From: Chloracidobacterium sp. UBA3360
GTDB lineage: Bacteria; Acidobacteriota; Blastocatellia; Pyrinomonadales; Pyrinomonadaceae
DNA length: 22,144 nt
Reading direction: 5' to 3'
Assembly: GCA_002360555.1 (NCBI GenBank)
Contig: DEQS01000037.1
Location: forward strand, 1-22,144
The notes below the pieces were generated by a model. It did not search any database. It saw only the letters and a program-made list of their open reading frames with translations, and had not been told where the DNA came from. The translations under genes and the position numbers were made by a program. Each line of letters begins with the position of its first letter. The stretch's first letter is position 1. Shown in pieces: positions 14,147 to 22,141 of this stretch.

Positions 14147-14575
14147 ATGCGGCGAACTATACTCATCTACGGCCTCGCAATGGCGGCGCTTATCGCCGTG
14201 CTCAAGCTGGTCGAGTATAAATATTTTGTCCGCGATATCCCTCTCGAATTTTACATCGGCCTCGTTGCCATATTGTTTACCGCTCTCGGTATTTGGGCCG
14301 GCCTGCGGCTGACGCGTCCAAAGATAAAGGTGATCGATAGGTCGCTACCCTTTGAACGTGACCAAAATGAGCTTGATCGGCTCGGTATCAGCAAGCGTGA
14401 ATACGAGGTTCTCGAATTGATTTCACGCGGGCTTTCTAATCAAGAGATCGCCGATGATCTGTTTGTCTCGACCAGCACGGTCAAAACTCACGTCTCAAAT
14501 CTCTTAGCCAAACTCGATGCCAACCGCCGCACTCAGGCAATAAGCCGCGCAAAAGAATTGCAGTTAATTCCGTAA
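14147..14575 (+). CDS. Membrane-anchored LuxR-type transcriptional regulator
   Basis: This 142-residue protein has two predicted membrane helices (about 5-22 and 34-53) followed by a C-terminal LuxR/GerE helix-turn-helix at about 75-140. The HTH shows LGISKREYEVLELISRGLSNQEIA then STVKTHVSNLLAKLD; the Glu, Gly, Asn and Val positions of the family are kept. There is no receiver or ligand domain, so the input would have to come from the membrane segment. Membrane tethering of a DNA-binding domain is seen, but how it signals is unknown. Three small membrane proteins follow on the same strand after 107 bases, which makes them the obvious candidate targets or partners. The leader overlaps the tRNA terminator and has no Shine-Dalgarno. 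Confidence 0.85.
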   Translation: MRRTILIYGLAMAALIAVLKLVEYKYFVRDIPLEFYIGLVAILFTALGIWAGLRLTRPKIKVIDRSLPFERDQNELDRLGISKREYEVLELISRGLSNQEIADDLFVSTSTVKTHVSNLLAKLDANRRTQAISRAKELQLIP

Positions 14576-14682
14576 TACTTTAGGCTGATTTTCAATAAAT
14601 AACGCAAATTCATACTTTTGGCCGATGTGCCCGACGTGACCGCAGAGGTATATTTGTCGGGTTCTCAAAGGAGGGAAAATTT

Positions 14683-15240
14683 ATGAAAAAAGTTGTATTG
14701 ACGTTTGGCTTGCTCGGGGGCCTTATTATTTCGGGTTTGGTTTGGGGGACGGCGACACTCGTTGATCGTGGCGTGATCGGTTTTGACCGGCTTGAGATCG
14801 TCGGGTATTCGAGCATGATCATCGCACTGTCGATGGTGTTTTTTGGTATCAAATCGTACCGCGACAATTACGCCGAGGGGCGGCTCAGGTTTTGGAAAGG
14901 CGTACAGGTCGGTATGTTGATCTCGGTAATCGCGGGTATTTTGTATTGGGGCGGGGCGGTGTCGTATGGACTCGCAAACCCCGGATTTGACGAGCGGTTC
15001 ATGCAAAAATTTACCGAGCTAAAGGTCGGCAAGCTACAGCAGCAGGGAGCACCACAGGAAAAAATTGACAGTGCCAAGGCTGAGGTTGATATGATGGCGG
15101 GGCTTTTTAAGAGTCCGATCCTGTTCTTTCTTATCTGCATGATGGAGATACTGCCGGTGGGGTTAGTTGTCACACTTATTAGTGCGGGATTGCTGCGTCG
15201 AAAAGAGCTTTTACCCGCAGCGGCATCGGAGGCAAAATGA
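14683..15240 (+). CDS. DUF4199-like four-helix membrane protein
   Basis: The protein has 185 residues with about four transmembrane helices (residues 3-25, 38-58, 72-95 and 145-168). The layout resembles the DUF4199 family: helices 1 and 2, YSSMIIALSMVFFGIKSYRDN, a second pair starting FWKGVQVGMLISVIAG, then a polar stretch and a final helix. The family is found in Bacteroidota and Acidobacteriota and has no known function. The AAAGGAGGG Shine-Dalgarno, 7 bases before the ATG, is the strongest in the window. A 6-bp inverted repeat CCCGAC/GTCGGG (14630-14661) lies in the leader just before it and could fold near the ribosome site. The gene overlaps the next by four bases (ATGA), indicating translational coupling. 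Confidence 0.75.
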   Translation: MKKVVLTFGLLGGLIISGLVWGTATLVDRGVIGFDRLEIVGYSSMIIALSMVFFGIKSYRDNYAEGRLRFWKGVQVGMLISVIAGILYWGGAVSYGLANPGFDERFMQKFTELKVGKLQQQGAPQEKIDSAKAEVDMMAGLFKSPILFFLICMMEILPVGLVVTLISAGLLRRKELLPAAASEAK

Positions 15241-15656
15241 GCGAGAAATCAAGACTTTGGGTTGCGTTGCCGACGGCGATCATTGCCGGTGTCGTCAATG
15301 TGACGCTGTTCTTCCTTTTCATGGTGCTGTACGGGCACGTGATAAATCCGGGCCACGAAGACGCTTTTTATCAGGAGGCGGCAAACCGCTTTGGCCCCTA
15401 TGCCAGCATTATTGGCGGGATACCGGTATTTTTTGTGACCGGGTTGGTTTTGCGTCGGTTTCTAAGTACACGGGCTCTGAAGGTCGGCATTGCGGCGTGG
15501 GCGATCTACTTTGTTCTAGATGTGGCGATAATTTTAGCAGCCGCGGTGGATAAAGTTATAAGTTTTTTGCCGCTGATCGTGGTCTCATTTGCGACAAAAT
15601 TTGTTGCGATCTATTTTGGAGCCCGAACGGCCGCAAAGGAAATTGAGGAGAATTGA
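15237..15656 (+). CDS. Small membrane protein of unknown function
   Basis: The 139-residue protein has about four hydrophobic segments (residues 8-32, 56-76, 80-102 and 108-128) and a charged C-terminus. I do not recognise a family. Its ATG overlaps the preceding stop in ATGA, and its own stop is one base before the next gene's ATG, so it sits in the middle of a tightly packed operon of three membrane proteins. Such packing suggests that the three products act together or are needed in fixed ratio. The conserved-looking loop PGHEDAFYQEAANRFGPY between helices 1 and 2 is a candidate functional site. Confidence 0.75.
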   Translation: MSEKSRLWVALPTAIIAGVVNVTLFFLFMVLYGHVINPGHEDAFYQEAANRFGPYASIIGGIPVFFVTGLVLRRFLSTRALKVGIAAWAIYFVLDVAIILAAAVDKVISFLPLIVVSFATKFVAIYFGARTAAKEIEEN

Positions 15657-15657
15657 A

Positions 15658-16065
15658 ATGAATATTGTTAGAAATATTTTAGCGGTGATTTTGGGGTTTA
15701 TGATCGGCAATGTTGCCAATATGCTGACCATTACTCTTGGCCATGCGATATTGCCGCCGCCTGCGGGATTTGATCAAACCAGTTTCGAGGGCGTCGCTTC
15801 GACCATACAATTTCTACGCCCGATAGATTTTACTGTGCCATTTTTGGCTCATGCCATTGGGCCGCTCGTCGGTGTGCTAAGCGCAATGTTTATTGCCGCA
15901 AGTTCCCGAAAAACCATAGCAATAATTTTGGGAGCGTTGTTTCTAGCCGGTGGCATTGCGGCGAACATCATGATCCCGGCACCGATGTGGTATCGCGTAA
16001 TTGATGTAATTTTTGCGTATGTCCCGATGGCGTTTCTTGGGTGGAAACTCAGCCGGAAGGAGTAA
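15658..16065 (+). CDS. Small membrane protein of unknown function
   Basis: I start at ATG 15658 rather than at the longer frame's start at 15589: this choice removes a 68-base overlap with the preceding gene, has a GAGGAG Shine-Dalgarno 8 bases upstream, and puts the first membrane helix at the N-terminus. The 135-residue product has about four helices (5-27, 60-84, 87-106 and 112-130) and a KRE-type polar tail. I do not recognise its family. It follows the preceding gene by one base and is the last gene before a strong terminator. Confidence 0.75.
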   Translation: MNIVRNILAVILGFMIGNVANMLTITLGHAILPPPAGFDQTSFEGVASTIQFLRPIDFTVPFLAHAIGPLVGVLSAMFIAASSRKTIAIILGALFLAGGIAANIMIPAPMWYRVIDVIFAYVPMAFLGWKLSRKE

Positions 16066-16090
16066 ATTTGTAAAACACCATTCCTAAATT

Positions 16091-16126
16091 AGGGCTGTTT
16101 CGATCTGTATCGGAGCGGCCCTTTTG
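16091..16126 (+). terminator. Strong terminator of the three-gene membrane operon
   Basis: Bases 16091-16104 and 16109-16122 form a 14-pair stem (including a few G-T pairs) closed by a CTGT tetraloop and followed by TTT and then a further T-rich stretch. It lies about 25 bases after the last stop codon. Confidence 0.85.
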
Positions 16127-16187
16127 TCATTTTTGCGGCTAGGCTAATAAACTCATAAACGAAATCGAAAGTTTGTGAGGTTACATT

Positions 16188-16811
16188 ATGTTCATTGATC
16201 TTTTTGCCCTCGTCGATGCCAATACCTGGTCCAATATGTTCACGCTCGACCCCGCGAACGTCACCTGGGCCGAGAAGATACTTCGCCCAGTGATCGTTTA
16301 TATTGCTCTGATCGTGATGCTGCGCATTTTTGGCAAGCGCGAGTTGGCACAGCTCAACCCGTTTGATCTGGTCGTCATCCTATCGCTTTCAAACACGGTG
16401 CAGAACGCGATAATCGGCCAGGATAATTCGGTTGTCGGCGGCGTGGTCGGAGCCGTTTCGCTGCTGGCGATCAACTATGTCCTGTCACGTCTAAAATTCT
16501 CATCGAAAATGATCGAGGCCGTGACCGAGGGCGTGCCCGTGAAACTCATCAATAAGGGCGAGGTCGATGAGCGGCAATTGCGGCGCGAGCTTATTACCAA
16601 ACGCGATCTCGACATTCTTGCTCATCAAAATGGTTTTGAGGACGCTGGCGACCTCGAAAAAGTCGTGCTCGACCCTAACGGCACATTTCTCGTCGACGGC
16701 AAGGACGAGATAAAAGACGCAAAATTTAAGAGCGAAGTACTCAAGAAGATCGAGGATCTTTCGAAACAATTGACTGAACTCAATGCTTTGATGCAGAAGC
16801 CGGCGCGTTAA
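16188..16811 (+). CDS. DUF421/YetF-family membrane protein
   Basis: The protein has 207 residues. Three membrane helices occupy roughly residues 30-52, 62-80 and 83-101, and the soluble C-terminal domain follows. The family blocks are present: FGKRELAQLNPFDLVVILSLSN after helix 1, a long second and third helix, VKLINKGEVD, and LRRELITKRDLDILAHQNGFED with LDPNGTFLV. The C-terminal domain of this family (as in Bacillus YetF and related spore proteins) forms a small alpha/beta fold; the biochemical role is poorly known. The C-terminus adds a short coiled-coil-like helix (EVLKKIEDLSKQLTELNAL). GAGG 7-8 bases before the ATG is a moderate ribosome site. It is separated from its neighbours by a terminator on the left and 62 bases on the right. 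Confidence 0.87.
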   Translation: MFIDLFALVDANTWSNMFTLDPANVTWAEKILRPVIVYIALIVMLRIFGKRELAQLNPFDLVVILSLSNTVQNAIIGQDNSVVGGVVGAVSLLAINYVLSRLKFSSKMIEAVTEGVPVKLINKGEVDERQLRRELITKRDLDILAHQNGFEDAGDLEKVVLDPNGTFLVDGKDEIKDAKFKSEVLKKIEDLSKQLTELNALMQKPAR

Positions 16812-16873
16812 CAAGGGTGTGTCTCTGCATCTTGTTTTGCGTTCTCGCGGCTTTCTTGTGAAACTATTTTGTT

Positions 16874-18367
16874 ATGACTACACGCGTTCGTTTTGCACCC
16901 AGCCCGACCGGCTATCTACATATCGGCTCCGCGAGGACCGCACTTTTTAACTACCTTTATGCACGCCACACGGGCGGCAAGTTTTTGCTGAGGATCGAGG
17001 ACACCGACCTTGCCCGCTCGACCGAGGAATCGACCCGCTCGATCCTCGACGGCCTTGCGTGGCTCGAACTCGACCACGATGAAGAGATCGTTTTCCAGTC
17101 AGACAACGCCGACAAACACCGTGCGACCGCAAAAAAGCTGCTTACTGAGGGCAAGGCGTACCGCGATTTTACTCCAAAGGCGGAGCCAAATGACGCCAAT
17201 GTAAAAGACGCGATCAAAGACCGTGCCCGGGCCAACCAAGGCGAAAAGAATATGCGCGATAATCCGTATCGCGACCTTTCCGCCGAAGAGAGCGATGCAA
17301 GAGCCGCCGCCGGCGAGCCGTTCGCCATTCGTTTGAAAGTCGCTGAAACAGGAAAGACCTCATTCGAAGACGCCGTTTATGGTTTGCAGGAACGCGATTA
17401 TCAGGAGACCGAGGACCTCGTTCTGCTCCGCTCCGACGGACATCCGCTCTACAATCTCGCGGTCGTTTGCGACGACATCGAAATGGCGATCACCCACGTC
17501 ATTCGCGGGCAGGATCATCTGACGAATGCTCACAAACAGGTGCTTATCTATGAGGCGTTGGGTGTGACGCCGCCGACATTTGCCCATCTGCCGCTCATTA
17601 TGGCGCCAAACAAAGGCAAGCTGTCGAAACGCAAACACGGCGAGGTCGTTTCGATGACGACATATCGCGACGCCGGATTTTTGGCAGCTGCGTTTCGCAA
17701 TTTTCTCGCGCTCCTCGGCTGGTCGGCGGGCGAGGAAAAAGAGATATATTCGCTCGATGAGCTTGTCGAAAAATTTAGCCTCGACGGCATCCACCGCTCA
17801 AATGCGGTCTTTAACTTTACCGAAAACGACCCGCGACGCTGGACCGACGACAAGGCACAGTGGATGAACGCCGAATATATCCGCACGATGCCGGTTGCGG
17901 AGTTGATGCCGTTCGTTAAACCCGAGCTTAAAGTCGCCAAACTGTGGCGTGACGAGTATGAGGACGATGATAAGGAGTGGTTTGAAAACACCATCAACCT
18001 CATCCGCCAGCGGTTCTTTACGCTCAAAGATTTTTCATCGCAGGGACGGGCGTATTTTAGCGAAGACTACGATTTTGACCCGGCGGCGATCGAGAAAAAT
18101 CTCGCAAAATTTCCAGATCTAAAAACATGGCTCCCCGAGCTTGCCGACCGTTTTGAGCCGATGACATCATTCACCGAGCCCGAGATCGAAGAGGTCGTAA
18201 AAGCATTTGCCGAGGAAAAAGGCACAAAACTCGGCGTCATAATGAACGGCGCCCGAACGCTGCTTACCGGCGTAGCAGTTGGCCCGTCGATGTTGTCGGT
18301 TTTTGAGACGTTGGGAAAAGACCGGTCGATCTTGAGGCTAAAAAGCCAGGTCGTGTGGAATAGTTAG
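16874..18367 (+). CDS. gltX: Glutamyl-tRNA synthetase
   Basis: This 497-residue class I aminoacyl-tRNA synthetase charges tRNA-Glu in the cytoplasm. The HIGH-type motif is HIGS at residues 16-19 within FAPSPTGYLHIG, followed by RTALFNYLYAR. The KMSKS-type motif KLSKRKHGE begins at residue 249. Glu-specific blocks are visible: LRIEDTDLARS, YNLAVVCDDIEMAITHVIRGQDHL and HLPLI. The C-terminal anticodon-binding region is of the bacterial helical type. The length fits a single full-length GluRS; whether it also charges tRNA-Gln (non-discriminating form) depends on the presence of GatCAB and cannot be read here. The ATG at 16874 is supported by the conserved start TTRVRFAPSPTG. Confidence 0.97.
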   Translation: MTTRVRFAPSPTGYLHIGSARTALFNYLYARHTGGKFLLRIEDTDLARSTEESTRSILDGLAWLELDHDEEIVFQSDNADKHRATAKKLLTEGKAYRDFTPKAEPNDANVKDAIKDRARANQGEKNMRDNPYRDLSAEESDARAAAGEPFAIRLKVAETGKTSFEDAVYGLQERDYQETEDLVLLRSDGHPLYNLAVVCDDIEMAITHVIRGQDHLTNAHKQVLIYEALGVTPPTFAHLPLIMAPNKGKLSKRKHGEVVSMTTYRDAGFLAAAFRNFLALLGWSAGEEKEIYSLDELVEKFSLDGIHRSNAVFNFTENDPRRWTDDKAQWMNAEYIRTMPVAELMPFVKPELKVAKLWRDEYEDDDKEWFENTINLIRQRFFTLKDFSSQGRAYFSEDYDFDPAAIEKNLAKFPDLKTWLPELADRFEPMTSFTEPEIEEVVKAFAEEKGTKLGVIMNGARTLLTGVAVGPSMLSVFETLGKDRSILRLKSQVVWNS

Positions 18368-18411
18368 CAATTTTTCGATTTCTCTCCGTTCTAATTCTAC
18401 GTGACCGGCGT

Positions 18412-21180
18412 ATGGATCGAACACTCACAAAATTAAGGTCGGCGGCAGCTCTGATATTTTTATGTCTGAGCGTTTTTGCCGCGTTTGGCCAGCCTGATGT
18501 TGAGCAAAAACGCACCGCTGCAAAAGCCGCGTACGATGCCGGCATCAAATACCTCGACGAGAACACATACAAATCTTACAAACTCGCGCTCGAACAGATG
18601 CAATTGTCGGTCAAGCTATATGGTGAGACCGGCGACCGCGGGAATGTTGGCGGTTCGCTGCTCGGCGTTGGGTTGATGCAGGACCGGCTGGATGAAAAGG
18701 ATGCTGCGCTCGCGGCGTACAATGAGGCTCTGGCGATATTTCGCGAGATCGGGCACAAACAACTCGAAGCCCGGACGCTCAACAACATCGGCCTGCTTTA
18801 CGACCGTCTCGGCGATAAGCAAAAGGCGCTCGAATATCACAATCTTGCCCTGCCTTTGCGCAAAGCCGCCGCCGACAAATACGGCGAATCGAATACGCTA
18901 AACAGCATCGGTTCGGCATATTTGGATCTCGGTGAACGGTCAAAGGCTATCGATTTTTTCAATCGGGCACTCGCGATCCGCATCGAGATCGACGACAAAC
19001 GTGCACAATCCATCACGCTCTCAAATCTTGGCCGGACATACGAACAATTAGGCGATAGGCCCAAGGCTCTTGAGTTACTCGAGCGTTCGCTCGCGTTGCG
19101 TCGGACAGTCAACGACAAACCGGGCGTCGCGACGGTGCTCAATAATCTGGCGATGGCGACCTCCGCGCCCGGAGACGAAAAGAAAGCCATCGAGATCTTT
19201 GAGCAGTCGCTCGCGATCTGGACCGAGCTTGGGTTTGAAAACCAGACGGCGACCGTTTTGGGTAATATCGGCGTTCTTTATTTGGACCTTCACGAACCCG
19301 CCAAAGCCCTCACATATCATCGCCGTTCGCTGCCGCTATATCTCAAGATGTCTGACAAAGCGGGCGAGGCGACGGCCCTCAATAACATTGGTTTTGCCAA
19401 CGCGAGGCTAGGCGATACAAACGCTGCTTTTGCCGACCTCAACAACGCTCTGGTGATGGCGAGGGCGGTCAGATCACGCAGCCTAGAGGCGATCATCCTC
19501 GGCAATCTGATGCAGGTGTCCAAACAGGCAAATCGCCCCGCGGTGGCCGCGATCTATGGCAAACAATGCGTCGGAACATATCAGGAACTGCGGCGGGAGA
19601 TCGCCGGCCTCGACCAATCAACCCAAAAAACCTATCTCAAAACGGTTGCTGACAATTACCGCTTTCTCGCGGATCTGCTGATCGAGTTGGGACGCTTTGC
19701 CGAGGCCGAAGAAGTCTTGCAAATGTTGAAAGAAGAGGAGTTTGCCGAATTTGTCAGCCGCGACGCCGACGAGATCAAGAGCCTCAACCGCCGTGTAAAA
19801 TTGACCGACAAAGAAAAATCGCTCGTCGATAAATACACTCTGCTTGCAAACCGTGCGTCGGAACTTGGCGAGCAGTTCAAAAAACTCGACGACCGCAAAC
19901 GCCTGCTATCGCGCCGCGAGCAGACACTCTCTGCCGACGAAGAAAAACTCTATCAGCAGCTTGCCGCGCAGATCACTGAGGCAAATGCCGCGTTTCGCCT
20001 ATTCCTCGAAAAGGATCTTGTGGCCGAACTCGGCACCGACCATGTCCGCCAGATCGATATCGATCGCAGCCTGCAGGACAAGCTTCGCAAATGGGGCAAC
20101 GGGACGGTCGCCCTTTACACGGTCGTTACCGAAAACCGCTATCGTGTTGTGCTGACGACACCGACCGTGCAGATAGACGGTAAGACTGACATCAATGCGG
20201 CTGTTTTGAACAAGAAAATATTCGCCTTTAATAAAGCGGTCAAAGACCCGGATGTCGATCCGCGTCCATTGGGGAAAGAGTTGTACGACATCCTCATCAA
20301 GCCCATTGAAAAAGATCTGCTCGCGTCGGGTGCAAAGACTTTGTTGTGGTCGCTCGACGGCACGCTGCGGTATTTGCCGCTAGCCGCTTTGTCGCCGGAC
20401 GGTAAGGCGTTTATGGTCGAGAAGTATCAGAACGTCATCCTCACACCGCGAACGCGTGATTCGCTCGCCGATTCGGCCGCCGAATGGAAAGCTTTGGGAA
20501 TGGGCGTGTCCGAGGGTTCGATGGTCACCTATCCCGATCAGCCCGAGCAAAAACAAAAGGTCGAGCCGCTGCCGGGGACAAAAGACGAGCTGACGGCCAT
20601 CGTCCGTGACGAAAGCAACCCAAATGAAAAGGGCATTTTGAGCGGGCGGCGGTTTCTAGATAAGGATTTTACGCTCAAAAATTTTACCGATTCGCTCGCG
20701 GCCGAGACTGCCGACGGCAAGCGAAAATTTACCGTCATCCATCTCGCCAGCCATTTTCACCTCGGCAGCAGTTGGTCAAATTCGTACCTGTTTATGGGCA
20801 ACGGCAAGCTTTTGACGCTTGAGGAATTGAGCGGTTCGCCGCAGATAAATTTTGGCGATGTCGAGCTGGTCACGCTCTCGGCGTGCAACACGGCTATCGG
20901 CGGCTACGCCAACGGACGCGAGGTCGAATCGCTCGCCGGCGCTATCCAGGCAAAAAGCGGCAAAGCCGTGCTCGCCACTTTGTGGGAGGTCTCCGATCTC
21001 AGCACGCCGCAATTAATGAGTGATTTTTACCGTTTTCGCAAAGAAAAAGTCGGCACGACAAAAGCCGAGGCCCTCCAACAAGCTCAGCGGAAAATGATCG
21101 CCAGCGCAACAAAAACCGCCGCCGGTTTTTCACACCCTTATTTTTGGTCGGGATTTGTCCTGATCGGCAACTGGCGTTGA
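18412..21180 (+). CDS. Exported TPR-CHAT protein (caspase-like peptidase domain)
   Basis: The protein has 922 residues. A hydrophobic leader (SAAALIFLCLSVFAAFGQ, to about 26) looks like a signal peptide. Residues about 55-400 hold some eight TPR units of about 40 residues, for example ARTLNNIGLLYDRLGDKQKA, repeated with minor changes. A charged, coiled-coil-like stretch follows at about 430-530 (LKEEEFAEFVSRDADEIKSLNRR is part of it in overlapping pieces). The C-terminal CHAT domain (about 560-922) has the caspase-type dyad: His781 in HLASHFHLG and Cys825 in LSACNTAIGG, with the usual LWEVSD and PYFWSGFVLIGNW end. CHAT proteins are clan CD cysteine peptidases that cut after the TPR part binds a partner. 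The export signal is unusual compared with characterised cytoplasmic TPR-CHAT effectors. It lies 44 bases after gltX; any link is probably positional only. Confidence 0.9.
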   Translation: MDRTLTKLRSAAALIFLCLSVFAAFGQPDVEQKRTAAKAAYDAGIKYLDENTYKSYKLALEQMQLSVKLYGETGDRGNVGGSLLGVGLMQDRLDEKDAALAAYNEALAIFREIGHKQLEARTLNNIGLLYDRLGDKQKALEYHNLALPLRKAAADKYGESNTLNSIGSAYLDLGERSKAIDFFNRALAIRIEIDDKRAQSITLSNLGRTYEQLGDRPKALELLERSLALRRTVNDKPGVATVLNNLAMATSAPGDEKKAIEIFEQSLAIWTELGFENQTATVLGNIGVLYLDLHEPAKALTYHRRSLPLYLKMSDKAGEATALNNIGFANARLGDTNAAFADLNNALVMARAVRSRSLEAIILGNLMQVSKQANRPAVAAIYGKQCVGTYQELRREIAGLDQSTQKTYLKTVADNYRFLADLLIELGRFAEAEEVLQMLKEEEFAEFVSRDADEIKSLNRRVKLTDKEKSLVDKYTLLANRASELGEQFKKLDDRKRLLSRREQTLSADEEKLYQQLAAQITEANAAFRLFLEKDLVAELGTDHVRQIDIDRSLQDKLRKWGNGTVALYTVVTENRYRVVLTTPTVQIDGKTDINAAVLNKKIFAFNKAVKDPDVDPRPLGKELYDILIKPIEKDLLASGAKTLLWSLDGTLRYLPLAALSPDGKAFMVEKYQNVILTPRTRDSLADSAAEWKALGMGVSEGSMVTYPDQPEQKQKVEPLPGTKDELTAIVRDESNPNEKGILSGRRFLDKDFTLKNFTDSLAAETADGKRKFTVIHLASHFHLGSSWSNSYLFMGNGKLLTLEELSGSPQINFGDVELVTLSACNTAIGGYANGREVESLAGAIQAKSGKAVLATLWEVSDLSTPQLMSDFYRFRKEKVGTTKAEALQQAQRKMIASATKTAAGFSHPYFWSGFVLIGNWR

Positions 21181-21190
21181 TCCTGCGATT

Positions 21191-21219
21191 TTGACAGTCG
21201 GTTGGTGTTGAGTTACGTT
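21191..21219 (+). promoter_or_regulatory. Possible near-leaderless promoter of the DUF1801 gene
   Basis: TTGACA (21191-21196), a 17-base spacer and TACGTT (21214-21219, a partial match) would start transcription near 21226, within about three bases of the ATG at 21229. The -35 is perfect and the -10 is weak. Confidence 0.5.
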
Positions 21220-21228
21220 CAAAAATAC

Positions 21229-21624
21229 ATGCTAAACGACGCTATCAAAGAATATAATGACGCTCAAACGCTGATCGACCGCGATATATGCGGCATCCTT
21301 GCCGACGAGATCTGTCGCGGATTGCCGAAGGCGGAAAACAAGGTCTGGCACGCCCACCCGGTGTGGTTCATCGAGGGCAATCCGATCGTCGGATACAGCA
21401 AACAAAAAGCCGGCATCCGTTTGATGTTTTGGAGCGGTGCGGATCTTGGAGAAAAACTTCTGACGCCGGGAACCGGCAAATTCAAAGACGCCTCAGTTTT
21501 TTACAACAACGTCGCCGAGATCAACTTGGACGATATAAAACGCTGGCTAAAAAAAGCTGCTGCGATCCAGTGGGATTACAAATATATCGTCAAGCGAAAA
21601 GGCGTTTTGGAAAGATTGCGGTGA
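21229..21624 (+). CDS. DUF1801 (YdhG-like) family protein
   Basis: I use ATG at 21229 rather than the upstream TTG at 21202, because a promoter-like pair places transcription start near 21226 and MLNDAIKEYNDAQ is a natural N-terminus. The protein has 131 residues. It shows the small alpha/beta fold of DUF1801/YdhG proteins: N-terminal helices, then HAHPVWFIEGNPIVGYSKQK and IRLMFWSGADL as the central strands, and a C-terminal helix with the substrate-facing IKRWLKKA. No catalytic residues are established for the family, so no function is assigned. It has no signal peptide. Its stop and the stop of the convergent AsnC-type gene are back to back in the palindrome TGATCA (21622-21627). Confidence 0.75.
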   Translation: MLNDAIKEYNDAQTLIDRDICGILADEICRGLPKAENKVWHAHPVWFIEGNPIVGYSKQKAGIRLMFWSGADLGEKLLTPGTGKFKDASVFYNNVAEINLDDIKRWLKKAAAIQWDYKYIVKRKGVLERLR

Positions 21625-22059
21625 TCAAACGTCGATCACGCGGCGTTTTACAGGCGACGACAGGACAATGGTCGTTGTCGTGATGCCGTAAGGCGTGAGG
21701 CGGTCGATCATTTCCTGCAGATGCTCGACCGAGCGGACAGCGACTTTCATAATGAACGAATCGCCGCCCGTGCCCCGATGGCATTCGAGCACTTCGTTCG
21801 ACTCTTGGGCGACCTCGATAATGTGGCTGTAATCTACGCCGGTGATGCTCATACGCACAAACGCCATGATCGGTAGCCCGACCTTGGCGGTGTCGATCTC
21901 CGCGCGATAGCCGGTGATGATGTGTGCGTCCTCGAGCTTGTGAACGCGTTCGATCACGGCAGGTGTCGTCAGCCCGACGCGGCGGCCAAGCTCGGCGTAG
22001 CTCGTCCGAGCGTCGGTTTGTAGTTCTTTCAATATCTTTCGATCAATTTCGTCGATCAT
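21625..22059 (-). CDS. Lrp/AsnC family transcriptional regulator
   Basis: This 144-residue protein is of normal Lrp/AsnC size. The N-terminal helix-turn-helix is MIDEIDRKILKEL, then SYAELGRRVGLTTPAVIERV and HKLEDAHIITGYRAEID, the family signature. The C-terminal RAM domain (about 65-140) carries the effector and oligomer surface, with VLECHRGTGGDSFIMKVAV matching the typical CxxxTGxxDxxL-type block. Such regulators bind amino acids and form octamers that wrap DNA; the ligand cannot be told from sequence. It probably represses its own promoter, which is common in the family. Upstream lies an 8-bp inverted repeat (22101-22130) and the second copy of the dispersed palindrome. No neighbour in the window is an obvious target. 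Confidence 0.93.
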   Translation of the reverse strand: MIDEIDRKILKELQTDARTSYAELGRRVGLTTPAVIERVHKLEDAHIITGYRAEIDTAKVGLPIMAFVRMSITGVDYSHIIEVAQESNEVLECHRGTGGDSFIMKVAVRSVEHLQEMIDRLTPYGITTTTIVLSSPVKRRVIDV

Positions 22060-22100
22060 AATGTGGAAATAGGAACCCAGTCGCTATCGCTCCCGGTTCT

Positions 22101-22130
22101 GACCAAAAGGTCGATCATCTTATTTTGGTC
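22101..22130. promoter_or_regulatory. Inverted repeat upstream of the AsnC-type gene
   Basis: GACCAAAA (22101-22108) and TTTTGGTC (22123-22130) are perfect 8-bp arms spaced by 14 bases, centred about 55 bases upstream of the start codon. An inner GACC-AAAA-GGTC is also present. This could be an operator for the adjacent Lrp-type regulator, or part of the repeat element, since the right arm overlaps it. Confidence 0.4.
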
Positions 22131-22141
22131 CGGTCCGGACC
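22123..22141. repeat. Dispersed palindromic repeat, copy 2 (runs to window end)
   Basis: The 19 bases are identical to 5574-5592 and include the GGTCCGG-T-CCGGACC palindrome. The sequence continues as CAGG, again reading GGACCAGG as in the tandem units at 5596-5625, and is then cut by the window end. Both copies lie upstream of a minus-strand gene. Confidence 0.75.

Noticed and set aside
15589..15657. Longer N-terminus for the third small membrane protein
   Set aside because: It would overlap the preceding gene in another frame, adds a basic non-membrane segment, and ignores the GAGGAG site before 15658.
18367..18411. Promoter for the TPR-CHAT gene
   Set aside because: TCTAAT is present, but no -35 at acceptable distance was found, so I do not call it.
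21202..21228. TTG start for the DUF1801 protein
   Set aside because: It lies inside the probable promoter spacer, and ATG at 21229 is better placed.
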